Source: Aurantiochytrium sp. KH105 (Eukaryota; Sar; Bigyra; Thraustochytrida; Thraustochytriidae). Taken from it: a stretch of 64,000 nucleotides of DNA. Shown in pieces: positions 57,032 to 64,000 of this stretch. The stretch's first letter is position 1. Each line of letters starts with the position of its first letter. The notes under the pieces were generated by a model. It was not told the origin of the DNA. It searched no databases and saw only the letters and a list, made by a program, of their open reading frames with translations. The DNA is taken from positions 80,849-144,848 of the forward strand of contig BGKB01000205.1 in assembly GCA_003116975.1 (NCBI GenBank). Direction: 5' to 3'. The position numbers were made by a program, and so were the translations under genes.

Positions 57032-58479
57032 TTATTGACGCAACTTCGACATGGAGTTTGCGGCATTTTGCATTTGCAGGTTTTGCATGTGGAGTTCAAT
57101 GTTGCGGTTCTGCTCGCGCAGGAGCGCAAGTTCGAAGAGACCTGGATTCGCCTGGAGGATGCTCAGTTCATCCAGTTCTTGACGCTTCTTTTCGTTATAT
57201 GCGGAGATCAGCAGCAAAAGTGTTTGCGCGCGCGAGGGATCCTCGGCTTGCAGCTTTCGCGCAATATCTTCCGTGAGTTCATTTGCGATCCCTCCACCCA
57301 TGGAGAGGCCGCCTTGCTGTAAAGAAGGGGGCAGCGTCGCTGCACCCGAAGCCCCGGGACCACTCCCAGCAGATGTGGAGTCAGGCCCTTTGCCTTTGCC
57401 CTTGGTTTTGCCGACGTTAGAGCTACTGGAGCTGCCGCTCGCGCCGGCTGCAGCAGCCGCTGCGGCAGCAGCGTATGGATCGTTTGCAGCCGATATGTTG
57501 GTACCGGTCTTTCCGCCTCCAAGCATGGCAGAGGCGTTGCTATTTTTGTTGTTACTGTTGTTGTCTGCTCCGGCACTCGATGACGACGCCCCGGCGCCGC
57601 CCTTCGCCTTGGACTTGGCCTTGTTAGCATTCTTGCCTCGCGCGCCCGTTGAGGTTCCAGCGTTCGAATCGTGCTGCTGCTGCTGTTGTTGTTGTTGTTG
57701 TTGTTGTTGCTGCTGTTGTTGGCGAAGCTGGAATTGCTGATCCTGTTGTTGTTGTTGTTGTTGCTGCTGCTGCTGCTGTTGCAGAAACTGTTGCAAGATC
57801 GCCTGCTGGCGCGGGTCTAACTCCTGCTGACCACCAGCGTCCCCACGTCCATTGGATTGACCAAGAAGCTGACTGAGACTCTGCTGCAGTTGCGCGAGTT
57901 CGTTATTGGACATGGAGGACTGCTGGCTCGAGGCTCCCTTGGCTCCACCCGTGAGATCGTGAAGTTGTTGATCAATCTGCTGCTTGAGAGGTTGGAACTG
58001 CTGAAGTGCAGCAAATTGGTCCTGCAAAGTCGTTGCGTTTTGCATTTTCTGCATGTGCTCCCGCATGAGAAGAAACTGATGCGCCTCGAGCTCATTTACC
58101 TGTTGCAGCTGGGCCGGAGTCAGATGCAGACCGTTCGTGCCTGATTGCGAGGAGCTGCTGGAACGCTGTTGCTGAAGTTGTTGTTGTTGCTGCTGCTGCT
58201 GCTGCTGCTGGAGTTGTTGCTCCTGCTGACGCTGAATTTCAATCTGCTGCGCGAGTTGCTGCAGCTGAAGAAGAAGGTCATGATGCATCGCGGCAAGGTG
58301 TTCTTGCTCTTGTGTTGAGAGTTGCGCAGGATTGGACAGCAGATTTTCAATGATGGAGAGTTTGTGTTGAATTTCCATTTGTGCATTGAGCTGCTGAGCC
58401 TGCTGCGCTGCCTGCAGCTGCGCCTGCTGCGCTGCCTGCTGCGTTTGACTTTGCGGGAGTTGGTGCCCCCCCATTTGCG

Positions 58480-58513
<34 letters not shown>

Positions 58514-59989
58514 CCTTTGTTGCATCTGCATGTCATCAGCAGTGCGACTGTGCTGAAGAAGGGTGAGCATGTCCATTCGCGTCTGCTCAAGGAACTCATA
58601 GAGCGCTTTCTTGACGGGAGGAAAGGTCACGTAGCGAATGCCACCGTCCCGTATTTTCTCAAACTCGGTGATGAGCTGACGAAAAGTACGCTGCACCTCG
58701 GTTGCAGTGAGCTGTTCAGGGTCGGCTCCGCTAAAAACCTCGTTCTTCAGAAGGCTCTCGGAGATTTTCTGCCAAACGCCCTTGTCCAAGTAGGGTTTTT
58801 GCATGCATGTCTCCTTGGCGAGCAACAATTGGCGCTCCTCGGTCCACATTGTGCCATTCGAGCCATGAGATCCAACAGAGCTTCCCTGCGAGGCGTTTTG
58901 ACGCTTGAGGGGTTTATTGACGTCAGCAGACTCGTCAGCCTTGCGCTTCCGAGCGTCGGATTGGCCTTTTGCCGGAGTGCCAGGCCTATCTCCGCCCATC
59001 GTTTCTCCTGTCACTTGCTGAATGAGCGCGCGCGCGCGCTCCGGGGGCGCCAATGCCGCCATGCTGTCAGGCATCATTTTGTCCGTGGCCTCGCCAACCT
59101 TTCCACCGAGTTTCGGGAGTGCACCGAGTCTATTCTTGATTTCTTGCGCCGCGAGCGACTGTGCTGCGGAAGTAAGAGCAGACGACGGGGGCGCGTTGGC
59201 GAGCGCACTAAACGCGCCGGGTTGCAGCGTTGAGGTCTCTTTCTGCTTGCTATCCTTTGCGCCAAAGTGGGTGGCCCCGAGCTGAGTGGCCCCGAGCGAG
59301 GCCAGAGCCCCAAGGGCGTCCGCAGTCTCTGCAGATTCGTCTCGCTCTTGGTTGACGCTGGCTTTATCCTTGGCATTTTTCTCAACCTTAAGTCCTCCCA
59401 ATTTGCCGCGTTCGCCTTTTCCACTACTCGCATTCTTTTTATCAGAGGCAGAGGCTGAGGACGACGAGGAGACAGAAGCAGCCGTGGCGGTGGCGGCCGC
59501 AGTGTCGCCCAGCTTCTTTTTACCTTCTGATGTGGACGGTGTCCTCCTCGCGGCTGGTTTCTTGGCGCTGCTGGCAACCGGAGAGACGGCATCATCCTCT
59601 TCTTCAAGTTCATAGTCTTCATCTTTCTCGTCATCGTCGTCGACAGCATTGTCGTCATCGTCATCCTCGTCCATCTCGTCGTTTTTCGCCTTTGCATCTT
59701 GAGCGGGGCTGGAAGCTTTATCTGCTGGCTTGGGTTTGTCCGCGGCCTCACCCAAAGGATTTGTGCTCGAACTCGACTTGCCCTTCTTCGCTGAATCTGC
59801 GCCGGTCTTGGGACCATTGCTTGCTTGGGGCTTGTCCTCCGCGTTGCCAGCTTTATCTTGACCGCTGCCCGGCAAGGTTTTCGCATCCTCTGCGTTCTTG
59901 GTGGTTTTGGCCTTGGCGCCATCGCCCGTTCCAGCAGCACCAGCAGTAGCCGCAGCAGAGGTGACGCCGGCGGGGGTCTCCTCCGCCAT
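57032..59989 (-). CDS. Glutamine-rich SANT/Myb-like domain regulator
   Basis: 985 residues from the ATG at 59989. The first 370 residues are Ala/Ser/Lys-rich with a long acidic run (nt about 59680-59600) and basic patches. Residues about 381-446 form a Myb/SANT-like or trihelix-like unit: MWTEERQLLLAKETCMQKPYL, then VWQKISESLL and ATEVQRTFRQLITEF, with Trp382 and Trp403 in the helix pattern. From about 485 to 800 the protein is extremely Gln-rich, with several CAG/CAA runs, followed by Ala/Ser/Gly-rich sequence and a C-terminal amphipathic helix rich in Leu, Asn and Gln. This looks like a transcription or chromatin co-regulator. Similar SANT-plus-polyQ proteins are common in protists. Partner and DNA target unknown. 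Confidence 0.82.
57670..57784 (-). repeat. CAG/CAA polyglutamine cluster in the SANT-like gene
   Basis: Two adjacent mixed CAG/CAA runs (about 57670-57720 and 57743-57784). Further runs lie at 58173-58215 and 58483-58515, also within the gene. Confidence 0.88.
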
Positions 59990-61500
59990 CGTGCCGAGCG
60001 AGGGTTCGCTTTTCCCGCAGCGCTGCCCTCGCCACGACGTGCGTGCAAGAGCCGGGGACGCTGATTAAATCCCCCTTCTTTTCACTTTTACTTGTTCTTC
60101 TTTTCCACGCCACTCCGGTCTGCCCCCCGTGCTCTGCTGCGCTGCGCTACGCTGCGCTGCGCCGCACACCGAGCGCCTGTATCCACGCGGCACGAAACGA
60201 CGACCTGGCAGTCCTGCCCTCTTTCGTCTCGACTTGTTATGTATGGTGTGTCGTGTCGTGCCGTCTCGAGTCGTCGCCCCGCGATCGAGCAAAAACGCCC
60301 TCGCGGGCACCGCTCACGCGGGCGCGCGCGGAAGAGCGAGGGCGGCGGACCTCCTCGCGTCGCGCGTCTCCTCGCGCGCGCGCGCGCGCGTCTCCTCGCA
60401 CGCGGCGGCGTCCACGCTGTCGGTCTCCCGCGCTCGCGCCGCCTGCGCCCGCCGCGGCGCCCCTAGCGTTTCCCCTAGTCCCGCCCTACGCCCGCGAGCA
60501 GGCAAGGGCGCTCGTCGCGGCGAGCTAGCTAGCTAGCTGGCGAGCGAGCGAGCGAGCGAGCGGGCTCCCGCGCGCGCTGCCTCGCGGCCGCGGGCCTGCG
60601 CACGCGCGCGCGTCCGCGTCTGCGCCCGTCCGCGCGCGGGCGCGCGCGTCTGCCGGTCTGCGCGGCGAGCGGCGGAGCGGCGGGGCGGAGCGGCGTGGAG
60701 TGGATCGCGCTTTGAGTTCAAACCCCCAGTTTTCGAATTTCAAAACCAAACCAAGCAACAAGGCGATCGAAGCAACACTGCGCTGCACTGCACTGCGAAG
60801 GAAGGAAGGGAGCAAGCAAGGAAGGGAGCAGCGGCCAGGCGCCGCGCCGAGCGCGCGCCAGCAAGTCGAGATCCGCGCGCCGCAAGTCGACTTTACGCCC
60901 CGCAAGTGCGCCGCCGGGCCATTCTCCACTTGCGCGCAGCTTTTTTCCTCTCCCTCGCAGGACACCCGCCTTAACCTGCAGCTTCCGCACCAGGTGTGAA
61001 ACGACGATGGTTAAGGCGAGCGGGCGTATGCGCAACCCTTTTTCGGAAGCGGTGAGGAGCTGTGCGAGACCAGACCAACCAAGACCGGACCAGACCTGGA
61101 GGAGCTTGGAGACGCGCAGGGAGCGCTCGCGGGGGGGAAGGGGCGGCACGGCACGGCACGGCACGGCGCTCGACGCTGACAAGCTCGCCTGCGCGTGCAC
61201 ACGGAGACTACGGCCGGGGATGCTTTCAGGCTCTGGGACGGAAGAGACGCGCGCGGCGCCCATTTCGATGGGTGTCGACGCGGAACATGCAGTGCAGGTG
61301 CAATACGATGCGCAGCGGCCGCCGCTGTCTCGGTCTCGCTCGAGCTCACCCCCCGGAAGAATCTCGACGACGCCTCGACGGTGGTGTGGCTGACTGGACG
61401 GACGCAGCTCGTAGTCGCGCGAGGCCTGGCTACGAGCGGCCGCGCGTCGCGTGCTCCTCCGGCTCGCTTGATATCCTGCTTTCCCCTGCCCTTGCTTCTT
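59990..61500. other. Intergenic region upstream of the SANT-like gene
   Basis: 1.5 kb of GC-rich DNA with a CGCG run (60375-60391), a TAGC-to-GAGC array (60521-60562), a GGAAG/AGCAAG patch near 60795-60828 and GGCAC repeats near 61143-61166. Open frames are low-complexity. It ends where base composition shifts to AT-rich at the transposon. Confidence 0.5.
60521..60562. repeat. (TAGC)n grading into (GAGC)n
   Basis: AGCTAGCTAGCTAGCT followed by about five GAGC units, about 530-570 bp upstream of the SANT-like start. Same design as the arrays at 20967 and 32838. Confidence 0.88.
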
Positions 61501-61540
61501 TCTTTACTAGTACGTAGGCTGAGAGGCCTGTATTCACAGC

Positions 61541-61561
61541 CCGATTTTTCGGAAAAATCGG
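61541..61561. repeat. Hairpin near the candidate transposon left end
   Basis: CCGATTTTT, a three-base loop CGG, then AAAAATCGG: a perfect 9-bp inverted repeat. Two bases after the CAG of the candidate terminal sequence. Confidence 0.8.
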
Positions 61562-61629
61562 TTCGAAATTTTCAATTTTTAAAATTTTCCGGGGGGCAGG
61601 GGTCGAGCGGTGTGGGCAACCCAATTAGT

Positions 61630-61657
61630 GTTCTTCGGATCGTTCTATCCGAAGAAC
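61630..61657. repeat. Perfect 11-bp inverted repeat, six-base loop
   Basis: GTTCTTCGGAT, loop CGTTCT, then ATCCGAAGAAC. Lies in the subterminal, non-coding part of the transposon and may be a transposase or partner-protein binding site, or an intrinsic hairpin. Confidence 0.85.
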
Positions 61658-61924
61658 AGGAAAAACTATGGTATCCGAGTCGAATCCGATCGGTTCGATG
61701 CCCTATTTTCCCTCCATCTTCAGCTGGGGGGGTGTCGATGTTTCCTCCCCGCTCAATCCTTGTATATTCTAGTAGTTGTTGGGCAGTGATTTCAAGTACA
61801 TTCTAGATGAACAAAGTTGGGTTTCGCAAGCCGCGGACTAGATTGTTTGCGCACAAGTTCGCAAAATCGCAAGTCGCACGCTTCGCGCGAGCCTACGATC
61901 ACGAGGCGTGGTCGCGCACAGGCT

Positions 61925-63781
61925 ATGACGAGTTCGGGCGATGCGCTAGACTGGGACGGAGTATCGGACGAGTTTGGCGAAACCGGTGACGGCGTTAATG
62001 ATGATGGCGAGTTCGCTTTTGGGTTCGGGAAAGATAGATTTCTAGCCAACTTGGAGGACTTCTTCAATGGTGTAGGCGACTCTTCTCTCTTTCCTCAAAT
62101 ACCCGGTGTCCTAGGGCTCGCTGATGCGTTTCCGTTTTCTCGAAGTCTAACATTTGAAGATTGTGAAAGATCGATCTTTGGGACTGTGCTACCTCCGTTT
62201 GATGATCTGCCGGCACGCTTTGAAATGAGAAACGAAAATCCCCTTGAGTACTTCATCCATTTGGTTCACAACTGCGACCCTGAGCTTTGCCTCGATATCG
62301 CATATGACTGCGTTGGAACGCGAACACCATTCTATCTTTCGCCGTCTTTTGAAGCAGAAGAACTGGAACTCGCAGCTCAAAATCTACCAAAAAAGCACAA
62401 ACAGAAAGCCCACGCTTTGCTCGCACGAGCTCGACAACTTCGCTGCCTGCCACGAATATATACACGTACAAAGGTGAATCCACGTGTTTCCTGGGAAGCA
62501 TTCAACTCCCGCCTTACAGATGACGACTTTCAAAGGCTCCTGCGAATAGATAGAGCCTCCTTCGAAGCCTTGCTCGAATTGATCAGCAATCAAAAATCCA
62601 TGAATAGAGACGCATCGAAGAGTCTCAGAGAAGATACGGTTCCTTGTTGCAAGCGTACAATTCTAGCCTGCACGCTGATGCGGCTTGGTGGCTCTCTCCC
62701 GCAGGATATTGCTCTTCACCTGGGATTACATCGCTCGACTGTCGACAAAGCATTTTACGACGGTGTGGCAGCTGTCGTGAGCCTTTCGCACCGGTTCATC
62801 GACCGTGATCCTTTCGGTTCCGACGAGAAAATGGACAAGCTCGCACAAGCCTTCAATTCGAGGACGTACAAGTTTGATGACCCTGATACTCCGAAGACGA
62901 TGCAGGGGTGCGTGGGTGCGCTTGATGGCATCGTTGTCAAAGTCTGCAAGCCTGATGTTGAGAATAGCGCACGCTTTCACAATCGAAAAGGTTACATGGC
63001 TCTGGTTTTTCAGGCTCTTTGTGATGCAGACTCAATCTTCACCTTCGTTTCTGATGCCTTCGTTGGGAGTTCTTCCGACAATGGCTGCTTCAATCAGACG
63101 AGTCTTCACGGGTGGATATATGGAAACGAAATTCTGGGAATTCAGAGGAAGCTCAAGGAGGATTACTGGATCGCAGCAGACGCTGCCTATACATGTACTG
63201 ACTCCGTTATCACTCCGTACACGTCTGCACAGCCCGGAAAGAACCATATCAGCTTCAACGAGAAACTAAGCTCTTTGCGTGTGCGGATCGAAATGGCATT
63301 TGGCATTTTGACCAGTCGTTTTCGGATGATCTCGCACGGCTTACCAACACCCGTTCCCCAGCGTCAAAGAGACATCTTTCATGCGGCTTGCTGTTTGCAC
63401 AACTTCATGCGTCGACGGTCGTCGGCTCGTATGAGGCGTGTTCATCTCAGTCTTATCATGAATCCTTTGGACTACACCACGCTGAGTTTGAGCTTTCAAA
63501 GTGTGTTTGACTGGGATGAGCTTGGACTTTCTGCGCTGCACGTTGAACTTGGAGGCGACCGAGAGACGAATCGAGAACGGTATGGAACATCGCGTGCGAA
63601 CAGGCGACGTCGATTGATGGAGGAGCTATCTGCAGTGTGGCGCTTCGACCCTGCACTTGAGCGAAAGCACACTTTGGACGAAAACGAAAGAAAAAGGAAA
63701 AATATCGGAGCGCGAGGGGTCGCACGGGCGTCCCAGAAGAGAATACGCACCCCAGTCTACAACAAAACAATTACCATGTGA
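61925..63781 (+). CDS. PIF/Harbinger DDE transposase (HARBI1-like nuclease)
   Basis: 618 residues from the ATG at 61925; the frame above it begins only at a TTG (61817). An N-terminal acidic region is followed by a helix-turn-helix-like segment (CTLMRLGGSLPQDIALHLGL) and the Harbinger DDE nuclease domain (DDE_Tnp_4): Asp334 in GCVGALDG, Asp385 in FVGSSSDNG and Glu456 in RVRIEMAFGIL, with ADAAYT before the last. All three catalytic residues are present and the frame is unbroken, so the enzyme could be active. The basic C-terminal tail (RANRRRRL, KRKN) may carry a nuclear signal. Harbinger elements usually need a second, Myb/SANT-like protein for DNA binding and nuclear import; a candidate converges from the right. 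Host-domesticated HARBI1 is the alternative, but the AT-rich subterminal context favours a transposon. Confidence 0.93.
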   Translation: MTSSGDALDWDGVSDEFGETGDGVNDDGEFAFGFGKDRFLANLEDFFNGVGDSSLFPQIPGVLGLADAFPFSRSLTFEDCERSIFGTVLPPFDDLPARFEMRNENPLEYFIHLVHNCDPELCLDIAYDCVGTRTPFYLSPSFEAEELELAAQNLPKKHKQKAHALLARARQLRCLPRIYTRTKVNPRVSWEAFNSRLTDDDFQRLLRIDRASFEALLELISNQKSMNRDASKSLREDTVPCCKRTILACTLMRLGGSLPQDIALHLGLHRSTVDKAFYDGVAAVVSLSHRFIDRDPFGSDEKMDKLAQAFNSRTYKFDDPDTPKTMQGCVGALDGIVVKVCKPDVENSARFHNRKGYMALVFQALCDADSIFTFVSDAFVGSSSDNGCFNQTSLHGWIYGNEILGIQRKLKEDYWIAADAAYTCTDSVITPYTSAQPGKNHISFNEKLSSLRVRIEMAFGILTSRFRMISHGLPTPVPQRQRDIFHAACCLHNFMRRRSSARMRRVHLSLIMNPLDYTTLSLSFQSVFDWDELGLSALHVELGGDRETNRERYGTSRANRRRRLMEELSAVWRFDPALERKHTLDENERKRKNIGARGVARASQKRIRTPVYNKTITM

Positions 63782-64000
63782 AGATTTTCCTAATACTCCT
63801 TTGCGAAGCTCTGCTTGTATATCTCGAATCTCTTGCCGAAGATATTCCTCTTCAGCCCTATTTCCCATTTCTCTCTCATCCTTGAGACGACTTACGAGCA
63901 AAGGTAAGTAACTTCGCAGATGCTCCATTTGTTGCTGTCGCGAATATACTTTGAGTTTTTCTCCTTCCAGCTTGATTTCCTCTTCTCTCAGTTTGTGTTG
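63626..64000 (-). CDS. C-terminal end of a coiled-coil protein, candidate Harbinger partner
   Basis: A minus-strand frame enters from beyond the right edge with no stop and reads HKLREEEIKLEGEKLKVYSR, then MEHLRSYLPLLVSRLKDERE and EEEYLRQEIRDIQAELRKG: charged amphipathic helices of the kind that end Myb/SANT-like partner proteins of Harbinger transposons. The helical part stops about 63785, next to the transposase stop (63781). The frame continues antisense into the transposase tail to a stop at 63626, so either the last 50 residues overlap the transposase gene or a short intron or other ending applies. The DNA-binding part would lie outside the window. A coding role is supported by composition only. 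Confidence 0.55.
   Translation of the reverse strand, partial: QHKLREEEIKLEGEKLKVYSRQQQMEHLRSYLPLLVSRLKDEREMGNRAEEEYLRQEIRDIQAELRKGVLGKSSHGNCFVVDWGAYSLLGRPCDPSRSDIFPFSFVFVQSVLSLKCRVEAPHCR

Larger units (their letters stand above)
61524..64000. mobile_element. PIF/Harbinger-type DNA transposon, running off the right edge
   Basis: Base composition shifts abruptly to AT-rich near 61.5 kb and stays so to the right edge. The element holds an intact Harbinger transposase (61925-63781) and a converging coiled-coil gene end. A candidate left end is AGGCCTGTATTCACAG at 61524, followed by two hairpins (61541-61561 and 61630-61657). The right end is outside the window, so the terminal inverted repeat and the 3-bp target duplication (usually TWA) cannot be confirmed; the bases just left of 61524 are not TWA, so the exact boundary is open. 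Confidence 0.72.

Noticed and set aside
59074-60048. Minus-strand frame of 324 Arg/Pro-rich residues
   Set aside because: Alternative frame of the SANT-like gene N-terminus.
61807-61989. ATG-initiated 60-residue frame just before the transposase
   Set aside because: Different frame from the transposase, no splice pair links them, and the transposase has its own ATG at 61925.

Overview
The window reads as nuclear DNA of a GC-rich, intron-poor protist, most likely a stramenopile of the thraustochytrid (labyrinthulomycete) kind. Grounds: eukaryote-only genes (VPS53, an SAS-6-domain protein, branched-chain and 2-oxoglutarate-type dehydrogenase E1 subunits with transit-like leaders, a Golgi-type GH92 mannosidase, a c-Myb-like R2R3 factor); long uninterrupted reading frames with only one convincing intron (77 nt, GT-AG); and a UMP synthase fused in the order OMP decarboxylase then orotate phosphoribosyltransferase, the arrangement known from stramenopiles, kinetoplastids and some cyanobacteria rather than from animals or plants. 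The lineage call is inference.

Layout. 0-21 kb is gene-rich: an R2R3-MYB factor cut by the left edge (-), a giant leucine-rich-repeat protein with a spliced first exon (+), a triple-KH RNA-binding protein (+), a short SAS-6-domain protein (-), a tandem pair of cysteine-rich multipass membrane proteins (-, the second frameshifted by one base) and a SWIM zinc finger fused to a degenerate protein kinase (-). About 20.9-33.0 kb is a 12-kb stretch in which I find no gene, filled with simple repeats, purine/pyrimidine tracts, tetranucleotide arrays and palindromes. 33-47 kb carries an FCS-like zinc-finger protein (+), an acetylornithine deacetylase-like M20 peptidase (+), an LRRC57-like protein (-), the branched-chain 2-oxoacid dehydrogenase E1 alpha subunit (+), the inverted UMP synthase (-) and a 2-oxoglutarate dehydrogenase E1-like protein with a serine-rich insertion (+). 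47-60 kb carries VPS53 (+), an EF-hand protein (-), a type II membrane GH92 glycosidase (+) and a glutamine-rich SANT-like regulator (-). 61.5-64 kb holds a PIF/Harbinger DNA transposon with an apparently intact transposase and, converging on it from beyond the right edge, the end of a coiled-coil protein that may be its partner.

Genes are mostly arranged as divergent or convergent neighbours with separate promoters. Amino-acid and pyrimidine metabolism genes (ArgE-like, BCKDHA, UMPS, OGDH E1-like) sit together at 36-47 kb, but nothing shows co-regulation. No rRNA, tRNA or CRISPR feature was recognised. Many long open frames are by-products of high GC and few stop codons; only frames with recognisable domains or strong protein character are annotated. 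Start codons were chosen as in-frame ATGs, since several long frames begin upstream at TTG or GTG.
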